Positions 42,511-51,851 of a DNA stretch of 64,000 nt are shown here, in pieces; within the stretch, counting starts at the first letter, position 1, and the number at the start of each line of letters is the position of its first letter. The position numbers and the translations under genes are program-made. The notes under the pieces are model-generated. The model was not told where the DNA came from and did no database searches. It saw only the letters and a list, made by a program, of their open reading frames with translations. The stretch comes from CAYQTL01 sp964420405 (GTDB taxonomy: Bacteria > Acidobacteriota > Thermoanaerobaculia > Thermoanaerobaculales > Sulfomarinibacteraceae), in the NCBI GenBank assembly GCA_964420405.1, contig CAYQTL010000008.1, forward strand, positions 71,226-135,225, read 5' to 3'.

Positions 42511-43189
42511 GATCGGCGTGTGTCCCCGCGGGCTCGAGTCGGACGACCCGTTCACACCGCTGGGCCATCTCGTCGTTGTGCGTCACTATAATTGAGGTCA
42601 GATAACGCTGCAAATGAAGCTCCTTCACCAGCTCGAACAGCCTTTCGGAGTTCGGCCGGTCGAGGTTACCAGTCGGCTCGTCCGCGAGCAGCAGCGGCGG
42701 CCTCGCAGCGAGGGCCCGCGCCACCGCCACGCGCTGCTGCTCGCCCCCGGACAGCTGATCGGGGAAGTGGCGCCGGCGATGCTCGAGACCGACCGCCTCG
42801 AGCAGCTCGTCGGCCCGGCGCCGTGCTCCCGCGGCGCCGGCGCCCCCGATCCGCAGCGGCAACGCCACGTTGTCCCGGGCATCCAGCTCGTCGAGCAGGT
42901 GATGGTGCTGGAACACGAAGCCCACCAGCCGGTTGCGTAGAGCGGCCCGCTCCCTGCCGCCGAGCGGCCCCACGTCCCGTCCGTCGAGCTCCACCGAGCC
43001 GGCCTCGGGACGGTCGAGCAGCCCGACCAGGTGGAGCAGGGTGCTCTTGCCGACCCCCGACGGGCCGACCACCGCCACCAGCTCGCCTCGAGCGATCTCC
43101 AGGTGGAGTTCGCGCAGGACCTCCACCCGCATGACGCCACGGCCGTAACCCTTGGTGACGCCGGCGAGGCGGACCATCGGGGCGGTCAT
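42494..43189 (-). CDS. lolD: Lipoprotein-releasing ABC ATPase LolD
   Basis: Powers extraction of lipoproteins from the inner membrane to LolA. 231 residues. Walker A GPSGVGKS, Q-loop in VFQHHHLLDELDARDNV, signature LSGGEQQRVAVARAL, Walker B LLLADEPTGNLD and the switch His in VTHNDEMA. FQHHHLL is typical of LolD/MacB-type ATPases. Start ATG 43189; an upstream ATG at 43246 would run through a family A repeat. Confidence 0.93.
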   Translation of the reverse strand: MTAPMVRLAGVTKGYGRGVMRVEVLRELHLEIARGELVAVVGPSGVGKSTLLHLVGLLDRPEAGSVELDGRDVGPLGGRERAALRNRLVGFVFQHHHLLDELDARDNVALPLRIGGAGAAGARRRADELLEAVGLEHRRRHFPDQLSGGEQQRVAVARALAARPPLLLADEPTGNLDRPNSERLFELVKELHLQRYLTSIIVTHNDEMAQRCERVVRLEPAGTHADHVREI

Positions 43190-43242
43190 GGCGGGGGCCT
43201 CCGGGACAGATCGCGCACCCGGACCGGCACGACCGGTGACCG

Positions 43243-43267
43243 GCATCGGGATCGGGATCGAACACGG
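43243..43267 (+). repeat. Family A repeat, copy A6 (single arm)
   Basis: GCATCGGGATCGGGATCGAA in the 81 bp gap between lolE and lolD, inside what is otherwise one operon. Only two GGG runs; no inverted partner nearby. Confidence 0.6.
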
Positions 43268-43270
43268 AGC

Positions 43271-44413
43271 CTACTCATACCGCAGACCCTCGGCGGGCTC
43301 GCGCCGCGCCACCAGCCGGGCGGGAATCCACGCAGCCGCGGCCGACAGAGCCAGCGCCACCGCGACCACGAGCGCCACCGTGACCGGGTCGACCCGGAAC
43401 GGCACCGAAGGCACCATGAACACGCCGCGCGGCAGCGGCAGCGCACCGGTCCGGTCCAGGACGAGCGCGAGCGCGACGCCGGCCCCCCCTCCGAGCAGCG
43501 CTCCGAGCGCGCCGATACCGAGCCCGAGCGACAGGAAGAGCCGCCGCAGGCCGGCGGGGGTCATCCCGAGCGCCGACACCACCGCCAGGTCGGTCCGCTT
43601 CTCGGCGGCGACCATGGCGACGTTGCACAGCAGGTTGAGGGCCGCCACCACCAGCATCAGGCCGACGGCCAGGAACATCATGACCCGTTCGAGGGCGAGT
43701 GCGAGCAGCAGCGGCCGGTGCAGCTGGGCGAGACCCTCGACCCGGACCGGCTCGCCCTCGAGGACAGCCGCCGCGCGGGCGCCCACCCCCCAGGGGTCGG
43801 CGGGGTCCCGCAGCTCCACGAGCTCCACCACCGGGCGACCCCACAGCAGCCGTTGGGCGTCGGCCAGCGGCAGCGTCAGCGAGCCGGTCTCGACGCCGGG
43901 CTCCGGCGGCTGGACGTCCGCGATCTCCATCCGGAGCCGGACGGGGAGCGGCCCCATCGGCGTGAGCCGCTGCCTGGGAGCGATCACGTCCACCGGGTCG
44001 CCCCGCCCGGTCGCGAGGCGCACGGCGAGGATCCGGTCGACGGTCACCTCGCCGGCGTCAGAGCGGCCGACCACCGATGCCGGAACGGCATCGATCGAGG
44101 ACGCGACCAGACAGGTCCCCCGGACCACCTGCACCGTCATCACCCCGGGCAGCGCCTCTTGCAAGACCGACACCAGCCCACGGGGATCGTCCAGGACCCG
44201 CCCCGACGCCGGTGCGAGGCGCGCGTGGGCCGCCCGCTCGACGAGCTCCCGCCGGATGCTCGACTGGAAGCCCTCGAGCAGCGCCAGGGTCACGACCAGC
44301 GCCATCACGCCGAGGCCCAGCCCGACCAGCGAGATCAGCGTGACCGTGGCGATGTGCGTCCGGCGCCGGATCCCGACGAGGTAGCGGCGCACGAGGTGCA
44401 GCTCAGCGCCCAT
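43271..44413 (-). CDS. lolE: Lipoprotein-releasing permease LolC/LolE family
   Basis: 380 residues with four transmembrane helices: one at ~22-45 and three in the C-terminal FtsX domain (~255-375; LMLVVAALNLLCNVAMVAAEKRTDLAVVSALG split across helix and loop). The large periplasmic domain lies between. AEKRTDLAVVSALGMTP is the coupling helix that touches LolD. Only one permease gene is present, so the complex may be a LolF-like homodimer. Confidence 0.92.
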   Translation of the reverse strand: MGAELHLVRRYLVGIRRRTHIATVTLISLVGLGLGVMALVVTLALLEGFQSSIRRELVERAAHARLAPASGRVLDDPRGLVSVLQEALPGVMTVQVVRGTCLVASSIDAVPASVVGRSDAGEVTVDRILAVRLATGRGDPVDVIAPRQRLTPMGPLPVRLRMEIADVQPPEPGVETGSLTLPLADAQRLLWGRPVVELVELRDPADPWGVGARAAAVLEGEPVRVEGLAQLHRPLLLALALERVMMFLAVGLMLVVAALNLLCNVAMVAAEKRTDLAVVSALGMTPAGLRRLFLSLGLGIGALGALLGGGAGVALALVLDRTGALPLPRGVFMVPSVPFRVDPVTVALVVAVALALSAAAAWIPARLVARREPAEGLRYE

Positions 44414-44505
44414 GACGGCTCGGGTGTCCGGAAAAGCGGACGGGGTGTGCCGGGGATCGGGGATGCGACGGCCCGACGGCGGACGCGGGATCTCCGAGCC
44501 GATCC

Positions 44506-44546
44506 ATCGGGATCGGGATCGGGATCGGGGGCGGGATCGGAGGGGG
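44506..44546 (+). repeat. Family A repeat, copy A7 (six G-tracts)
   Basis: Four GGG runs at 44509, 44515, 44521 and 44527, each separated by ATC, then two more runs (44533-35, 44542-46). It is the strongest G-quadruplex motif in the window and lies in the gap between lysS and lolE. Confidence 0.8.
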
Positions 44547-44558
44547 CACCGGAGGGGA

Positions 44559-46040
<1,482 letters not shown>

Positions 46041-46061
46041 GGGCACCTCCGGAGGCGCGCG

Positions 46062-46095
46062 ATTCTACCACAGCGATTCGCTGGCGCGAATCGCT
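46062..46095 (-). promoter_or_regulatory. lysS operon promoter with overlapping palindrome
   Basis: -35 TTCGCG (46085-46090), a 17-base spacer, and -10 TAGAAT (46062-46067). A perfect 9 bp inverted repeat AGCGATTCG (46072-46080 with 46087-46095, 6-base loop) covers the -35 and most of the spacer, as an operator would. An AT-rich run (46096-46125) just upstream resembles an UP element. Confidence 0.55.
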
Positions 46096-46113
46096 TAAGT
46101 TCTTGTTCTTCAA

Positions 46114-46896
46114 TCATTTCGATCGCTCAGGCCCACGGCGGCGCGACGCGGGAGGGCGGCGTTGCGGTCGCGATGTTGAGCGACGGAGGGCCTCGACCTC
46201 GGCCGGCGTGAGGTCGCGGAAGTCGCCGGGCCGGAGGCGGTCGTCCCGGATCGGGCCGATGGCGGTGCGGCGCAGGCGCTGGACGGGTTGGCCGGCGCGG
46301 AAGAACAGCTCCCGGACCTCGTGGGTGCGCCCCTCGCCGACCTCGATCCGCCACCAGGTGTTGCGACCGCTGCCGGTGCGGCCCTCCCGTCGCAGCCCGA
46401 GCGGCTTCACCCGGCGCCCTTCCACCACCGCGCCGCGCATCACCTTGCGGATCGAGCCCTCGTCGAGATCGCCCCGCACCTTGACCAGGTACTCGCGCAC
46501 CAGGCCGTATCGGGGATGGGTCACCCGCGCCGCCAGCTCGCCGTCATTGGTGAGCAGCAGCAGACCTTCCGACTGGTAGTCGAGACGTCCGACCGGGAAC
46601 ACACGCTCGCGAACCACCGGCGCCACCAGGTCGAGCACCGTCGCGCGGCCCTGCGGGTCGTCGCAGGTGGTCATCACCTCCCGCGGCTTGTACAGCAGGA
46701 CGTAACGCCGCGGCTCCGGCGCCGCGAGCAGGGACCCGTCGAGCTTGACGCGGTCGCGCTCGGGGTCGGCCCGGTCGCCGAGCGCCGCCACCTTTCCGTT
46801 GACCGTCACGCGGCCTTCGCGGATCAGGTCCTCGGCCGCACGGCGCGAGCAGATGCCGTGGCTCGCGATGATCTTCTGCAGTCGTTGCTCGGTCAT
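46114..46896 (-). CDS. rluB: 23S rRNA pseudouridine synthase RluB/RsuA family
   Basis: 260 residues. N-terminal S4 RNA-binding domain (RLQKIIASHGICSRRAAEDLI), catalytic Asp in GRLDYQSEGLLLLTNDG, then EVGEGRTHEVRELF near the C-terminus. Makes a pseudouridine in rRNA; the sub-type (RluB, RluE, RluF or RsuA) is not certain, RluB being favoured by length. The Arg-rich tail is typical. GGAGGA precedes the ATG and TATAGT lies at 46941-46946. It is upstream of lysS on the same strand. Confidence 0.92.
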   Translation of the reverse strand: MTEQRLQKIIASHGICSRRAAEDLIREGRVTVNGKVAALGDRADPERDRVKLDGSLLAAPEPRRYVLLYKPREVMTTCDDPQGRATVLDLVAPVVRERVFPVGRLDYQSEGLLLLTNDGELAARVTHPRYGLVREYLVKVRGDLDEGSIRKVMRGAVVEGRRVKPLGLRREGRTGSGRNTWWRIEVGEGRTHEVRELFFRAGQPVQRLRRTAIGPIRDDRLRPGDFRDLTPAEVEALRRSTSRPQRRPPASRRRGPERSK

Positions 46897-46972
46897 CGAT
46901 TCCTCCAGCGGGACGTTCCGCCTCCCGGCGGGAACGGGGCACTATAGCAGCTGCCACTCTTCCGGGCTCCCA

Positions 46973-47129
46973 CTCCGATCCCGTTCCCGATTCCGGTCCC
47001 GACTCCGATCCCGATCGCCCGTCGCCGACCGGAGCCGCGACCGCACGGGCCACGGGCACCGCCGCGACGCGACCTGTGTGCTCACAGCGGCCGTCGCCTG
47101 TCGGTTCATCGGGAACAGGATCGGGACCG
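46973..47129. repeat. Family A inverted repeat, copy A8
   Basis: CGATCCCGTTCCCGAT (46977-46992), the same 16 bases as the left arm of A1, is inverted with one mismatch at 47108-47123. More TCCCGA units follow the left arm to 47020. Divergent gap between rluB and the glycosyltransferase gene. Confidence 0.72.
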
Positions 47130-47171
47130 CCCCCCGGGAACCCCATGGCGCCGTGGACCCGATGTCCGGGC

Positions 47172-47177
47172 TAGACT
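47172..47177 (+). promoter_or_regulatory. Candidate -10 box for a leaderless start
   Basis: TAGACT in the context GGGC-TAGACT, six bases before the GTG at 47184; no ribosome site in between. Confidence 0.45.
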
Positions 47178-47183
47178 CGCCGC

Positions 47184-49181
47184 GTGGCCGCACCGCGAAT
47201 GCCGAATCGGTTCGCGCCGCTCGTCGGCTGGTCCGCGGGCGTCGCCGTCGTCGCGGTCGTGACGGCGGCACGGCTGCAGATGGTGGCGGAGCTCGCCGAC
47301 CAGGGCTTCTTCTTGAAGTACCTCCACTACGGCGCCGAGATCGTCGCCGGCCGCCTGCCGGTCGAGCGGTTCGGCGACCTGTCGCCGGGCTACCTGTGGA
47401 CCGTCGCCGGCCTGCTCGCCCTGGGGCTGGACAGGATCGCCGTCCGCGGGCTGCAGGTCGTCGCGGTGTCGCTCGCCGCCCTCGCGTGCGCCGCAGCCGC
47501 GCAGGCGCGCTGGGGACCGGTCGCCGCGGTGTCGGCGGCGGCGTTCGTGCTCGGCAGCCGTGGCGCGCTGGTGAACGCCACGGAGCTCGAGCCCGAGACC
47601 CTGATCCTGCTGCTGCACGCGGTTGCGGCGTGGCTGCTGTGCGCCGGGAGACGGCCCGCCCTCCGGGCCGCCGCGGGCGCCGTCCTCGGGCTGTCTGCCG
47701 TGACCCGTCCGACGGTGCTGCCGGTGGTCGCGGCGATCGCGGCGGTCCTCGTGTGGCGGGGCCTGCGGGCGACGGGCGACAGCCGCCGCAGGAGGCTCCT
47801 CGGAGCCGCCGGCCTCGCCGTGGCTGCCGCCCTGCCGGTGGCCGCCGTGCGGGGAGTCCTCGCGGCGATCCCGGGCGGTGGCACCCCCATGAACCCGGGA
47901 ACGGTGCTCTACGAAGGACTGAACCCCGACGCCACCGGCTACTCCGGCGAGGCGCCTCTGATCGTCAAGGAGGTGGAGCACGGCCGGACCGAGCCCGACG
48001 CGCTCCACATCGCCTACCGCGTGGTGGCGGCCCGCGCCCTGGGTCGACCGCCGGCAGCCGCCGACACCAACCGCTACTGGCTGCACCGCGCGGCCGGCTA
48101 CGTCCGCCACGAGCCCGTCGCAGCCGCGCGGTTGGTCGCCACCAAGGCGGCGCTGAGCGTCGCGTCCTACGAGTCGTGGGATCTGGTGTCCCTGGCGATG
48201 CGCGACGGCGAGCTCCGCCGCCGGCTGTGGATCCCCTTCGGCCTGACCCTCGGGACCGCCCTCGCCGGGCTCGCGCTCGCGCGCCCGCGGCACGAGCCGG
48301 TGCTGCTCGCCCTGATGGTGCTGGGGCCGCTCCTGACGATGGTCGCCTTCTACGTCACCTCCCGTCAGCGCAACGCCCTGGTGGCGCCGCTGGCCGTGCT
48401 CGCGGGCGCCGGCGTCGCCGCGCTGTGGCGGCGGGTGCGCCGGGGCGAGCTGCGGGTCGCCGCGATCGCCGCGGCCGCCGCGGCGGCCATCGCCTTCGCC
48501 TCGTCGACCGACGGCGCGGTCCAGCGGGAGGACGAATGGGGCTGGACCGTCCGGGCGCTGCGGGAGGCCGCGCTCGAGCGGGCGGAGGAGGCCGCGGCGC
48601 GGGGCGACCTGGAGGCCGAACGGCGGCACCGGGCCGAGGCGGCGATCCGGCACGGTCCGATCGACGACCGCGCGGTGGCCCGGGCGACCTGCCGGCTCGC
48701 CGCGGCCATGACGGCAGGCGTCACCGTTCCCGCCGAGCGGTTCGACGTCGCGGTCGCGGCCGCCCGTTGCGGCGACACCGAGCTCGCCTCGCGCCTGTTC
48801 GACGGCCTCGCCCAGGTCGGCTACCGACCTCTGCGGGGGGCCCAGCTGCCGTCCTCGGTGGCCTGGCAGCAGGCCCGCCTGGCGCTGCGGACCGGACAGG
48901 TCGAGCGGACGCGGAGGCTGCTCGCGGTCGCGCGACGGGAGGCTCCCGCCGATGCCCACGTCGACGCCATGACCAGCCTGGTCGGACCCGCCACGGCGGC
49001 GGCGGAGGCGACCGCGCGGCTGGCCGATGTCCACGACCCCTTCACCGCCCGCTTCGCGCTGGCGCAGGCGCTCGCGGACGCCGGACGGGCGGCCGAGGCG
49101 CGCGACGCCGCGGCTCAGGTGGCCGCCGCGATCCCGGAGTGGCCCCGGCCCCGGAGCTGGATCGCGGGAGCGACGCGGTGA
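47184..49181 (+). CDS. GT-C family membrane glycosyltransferase with C-terminal helical repeats
   Basis: 665 residues. Residues ~10-440 hold about ten transmembrane helices in the layout of PMT/ArnT-type lipid-linked sugar transferases. The first loop has an acidic pair (ELADQGFFLKYLHYGAEIVAG) where the catalytic Asp/Glu is expected. Residues ~450-660 are soluble, Ala/Arg-rich and helical, with TPR-like pairs. Acceptor and donor are unknown. The stop overlaps the cca start (GTGA). No S/D site is seen at the start. Confidence 0.72.
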   Translation: MAAPRMPNRFAPLVGWSAGVAVVAVVTAARLQMVAELADQGFFLKYLHYGAEIVAGRLPVERFGDLSPGYLWTVAGLLALGLDRIAVRGLQVVAVSLAALACAAAAQARWGPVAAVSAAAFVLGSRGALVNATELEPETLILLLHAVAAWLLCAGRRPALRAAAGAVLGLSAVTRPTVLPVVAAIAAVLVWRGLRATGDSRRRRLLGAAGLAVAAALPVAAVRGVLAAIPGGGTPMNPGTVLYEGLNPDATGYSGEAPLIVKEVEHGRTEPDALHIAYRVVAARALGRPPAAADTNRYWLHRAAGYVRHEPVAAARLVATKAALSVASYESWDLVSLAMRDGELRRRLWIPFGLTLGTALAGLALARPRHEPVLLALMVLGPLLTMVAFYVTSRQRNALVAPLAVLAGAGVAALWRRVRRGELRVAAIAAAAAAAIAFASSTDGAVQREDEWGWTVRALREAALERAEEAAARGDLEAERRHRAEAAIRHGPIDDRAVARATCRLAAAMTAGVTVPAERFDVAVAAARCGDTELASRLFDGLAQVGYRPLRGAQLPSSVAWQQARLALRTGQVERTRRLLAVARREAPADAHVDAMTSLVGPATAAAEATARLADVHDPFTARFALAQALADAGRAAEARDAAAQVAAAIPEWPRPRSWIAGATR

Positions 49182-50461
49182 CCGGGGCGACACCTGCCGG
49201 CGAGCGGGTACACGACCTGCTGCGCCGGTCGGCGCTGCTGCGCTGGGCCGACCGCACCCTGGCGGCCCGTCAGCCGTGCTGGGTCGCGGGTGGGTTCGTC
49301 CGCGACCTCCTGCTGGGCCGACCGAGCCGCGACCTCGACCTGACGATCGCCACGGATCACCGGGGCGCCGCCGAGCCGGCCCATCGGCTCGCCGCGGCAC
49401 TCGGGGTCCGGCCACACCTGCTCGGCTCGCCGCCCCTCGCGGTCTGGCGGGTCGAGAGCCCCGCGCTGAAGGTGGAGCTGTGGCCGCTGGCGTCGCTCAC
49501 CCTGGAGCAGGACCTCGTCCGGCGGGACTTCACGGTCAACGCCATGGCGTGGCGGCTGCCCGCGGGGCCCTTCGCCGACCTCTGCGGCGGCCTCGACGAT
49601 CTTCGCCGCCGGCGGCTGCGGGCGGTGTCGGCCGCCAACCTGGCCGACGACCCGGTTCGGATGGTGCGGGCGGCGCGGTTCCTCGCAGAGCTACCCGACT
49701 TCGAGCTCGACGCCGACTCGGCCGGCGCGATCCGTGACACCGCGTCGGCGGTCGCCGCCGCCCCCAGGGAGCGGCTCGGCCACGAGCTGCTGCGACTGCT
49801 GCGGGCGCCGTCGGCCGGCCGCGGCGTCGTCGCGCTGACCGAGCTCGGGCTCCTGGCCGCCGTGTCGCCGGATGCCGCCCGGGTCGACCGGACGTGGACG
49901 AGCGCCCACGGCGCCGCAGCCACGGCGCTGTCCCGCCCCGCACGGCATCCCCTCCGGGGTGCGTTGCGGGACGCCGGCGACGGGGCGCGACTCGCGCTGC
50001 TCGCGCGGGCGTGGCGGGCGGGGGACCACCGGACGCTGGCGCCCTATGCCTGGCCGCGCGACGACCGGCGCGTCGCCGTGGCCGCCGCGGACGCCCTGGA
50101 CCGGGTGCGCGCCCGTCTGGATGCCCCGGCCGCCGAGCGGCGCGAGCTGCTCTGGCGGCTCGGTGACGCCGCACCCGCCCTGCTCGCGTTCGGATCGGCG
50201 GTCGCGCTCGCCGCCGGGGACGACCTCGCACCCTGGCGCCGGCTCTGGCGGCTGTGGCGCCGACGGCGGCGGGAGCTGCTGCATCCGGATCCGCTGCTCG
50301 GCTCCGCGGAGGCTCTCGCGCTCCTCGGTCCCGGGACGGCCGGGCCCGAGCTGGGCGCCGCGATACGCCGACTCGAGCGAGCCCGGGCGCGGGGCGAGCT
50401 CCGCACCCGGGAGCAGGCCAGGCGCCTCGTGCGCGGGATGCGGGAGGGGCGCGGCGTGTGA
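49178..50461 (+). CDS. cca: tRNA CCA-adding/poly(A) polymerase family nucleotidyltransferase
   Basis: 427 residues from GTG 49178. Class II nucleotidyltransferase head with AGGFVRDLLLGRPSRDLDL (metal Asp pair in DLDL), RRDFTVNAMAW, and DDPVRMVRAARFLAELPDF for tRNA contact. The C-terminal HD-type half is degenerate. It could be a CCA enzyme, an A-adding enzyme or a poly(A) polymerase; the RDFTxNAMA motif fits all. Cotranslated with the glycosyltransferase. Confidence 0.85.
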   Translation: MTGATPAGERVHDLLRRSALLRWADRTLAARQPCWVAGGFVRDLLLGRPSRDLDLTIATDHRGAAEPAHRLAAALGVRPHLLGSPPLAVWRVESPALKVELWPLASLTLEQDLVRRDFTVNAMAWRLPAGPFADLCGGLDDLRRRRLRAVSAANLADDPVRMVRAARFLAELPDFELDADSAGAIRDTASAVAAAPRERLGHELLRLLRAPSAGRGVVALTELGLLAAVSPDAARVDRTWTSAHGAAATALSRPARHPLRGALRDAGDGARLALLARAWRAGDHRTLAPYAWPRDDRRVAVAAADALDRVRARLDAPAAERRELLWRLGDAAPALLAFGSAVALAAGDDLAPWRRLWRLWRRRRRELLHPDPLLGSAEALALLGPGTAGPELGAAIRRLERARARGELRTREQARRLVRGMREGRGV

Positions 50462-50657
50462 CGGTGTGAAGACGCGCGGGCGGGGTCGGACCGGCCGCCG
50501 GTCGGCTTCCGACGTCGGACCGCCGGGGGCCGCGTCGTTCGCTGCTCGCGCTCTCGCCGTGAGGCTCGCGAGTCCCGGCGGGCGGCCACCTCCACGGCTC
50601 CACACCGCCGCACGTTCGGTCTCGACATCGCGCGGGGACGGCGGCGGCGAACCGTCC

Positions 50658-51851
50658 CTACCACCCCTCGCCGGCGGGCGCGCCGTCGTCGCCGGCCGGC
50701 AGGCCCTCGGCGGACAGCTCCCAGATCACCTCCATCGCGTGGACCAGGAACGGGTCGAGCTCGGCTCCGGCGGCGGCCCGGAGCGCCCCCGACACGCCCT
50801 CGCGGGAGACGCCTCCCCGCGGGCCCCGCACCGTGTGGAGGATGTCGAACACCTCGGCCACCGCGACCACCCGCGACGCCATGTGGGGGGTGCGCCGGTC
50901 GGGAAGCTCGGGGTATCCGCCCCCGTGCAGGCCCAGGTGGTGCTCGAACGCGACCACGGGAACGAGGGGCGGCAGCTCGGTCATGGGGATCAGCAGCTCG
51001 AGACCACGCCGTGGGTGGTCCTCGTCGAGCTCCCAGGGCTCGCCCTCCAGCGCGAGCTCGGCGGCGATGCTCTCAGGGCCGGCGTCGATCTTCCCGATGT
51101 CATGCAGGAGGGCCGCCAGCCCGAGGTCCCGGCGCTCGCCGGAGCCGATCCCCAGCGGGACCGCCAGCGACAGCGCCAGCACGGCCACGTTGTGGGCGTG
51201 GACCGCCGGCCACTCGTGGTCGTGCTCGAGGGCGGCGAGCAGCGACAGCGGATCCTCGATCCGCTGCAGCTGACGGTCGAGCCGGGCGACGACCTCGTCG
51301 AGGCTGGCGACCGGCAGCCGCTCGCCGGCGCGGACCGCGTCGAACGCGTCCTGCACCACCCGCAATCGGTCGCGCACCGCCATCCCCGGCAGCGCCACCT
51401 CGGACCGCTCGCCGCCGTGCAGCGCGCCCCCGTCGACCAGCGTCGCTCCGATCCGGACGTGCTCCGACTGGGGCGGGTCGGCGCCGGCCGGACCGGCGAT
51501 GAACTCCAGGAAGCGGTCGATCTCGTCGCCGCGCAGCCCGGACAGGAAGGTGACGTGCTCGACCTCGTGCCGCCGCAGGTGGCGGACCAGGCCCCCGACC
51601 TGCTCGCCAGTGCGCGTGAACGGGCGCTCGCCCACGAACAGCTCGTTCTCCAGCAGCACCAACGTCAGCCCGTCGTCGCGCCCGCCGATCCCCGCCGTCG
51701 CAGCCAGGGCCTCCAGCTGCTCGCACAGCCGCTGCCGGGAGATCGCCGCGCGCGGGTGGTCGCGCGAGTAGAGCCGGTAGGTCACCACGCCGACCGCGAG
51801 CTCGGTGAGCGCCCGCAGCACGTCCCGCTCCCAGCCGGAGCGCTCTCTCAT
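50658..51851 (-). CDS. Divergent HD-GYP domain protein
   Basis: 397 residues. Residues ~10-150 are an N-terminal domain with a YxxxHP element (LYSRDHP, 27-33). Residues ~175-380 are an HD-GYP fold: upstream metal His in AVHAHNVAV, HDIGK at ~251-255, HPRRG, then HHLGLHGGGYP. The canonical signature is HHExxDGxGYP; here Glu and Asp are replaced by Leu and His, so c-di-GMP hydrolysis is doubtful and it may be a sensor. ATG 51851 overlaps the stop of the HEAT gene. Confidence 0.83.
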   Translation of the reverse strand: MRERSGWERDVLRALTELAVGVVTYRLYSRDHPRAAISRQRLCEQLEALAATAGIGGRDDGLTLVLLENELFVGERPFTRTGEQVGGLVRHLRRHEVEHVTFLSGLRGDEIDRFLEFIAGPAGADPPQSEHVRIGATLVDGGALHGGERSEVALPGMAVRDRLRVVQDAFDAVRAGERLPVASLDEVVARLDRQLQRIEDPLSLLAALEHDHEWPAVHAHNVAVLALSLAVPLGIGSGERRDLGLAALLHDIGKIDAGPESIAAELALEGEPWELDEDHPRRGLELLIPMTELPPLVPVVAFEHHLGLHGGGYPELPDRRTPHMASRVVAVAEVFDILHTVRGPRGGVSREGVSGALRAAAGAELDPFLVHAMEVIWELSAEGLPAGDDGAPAGEGW

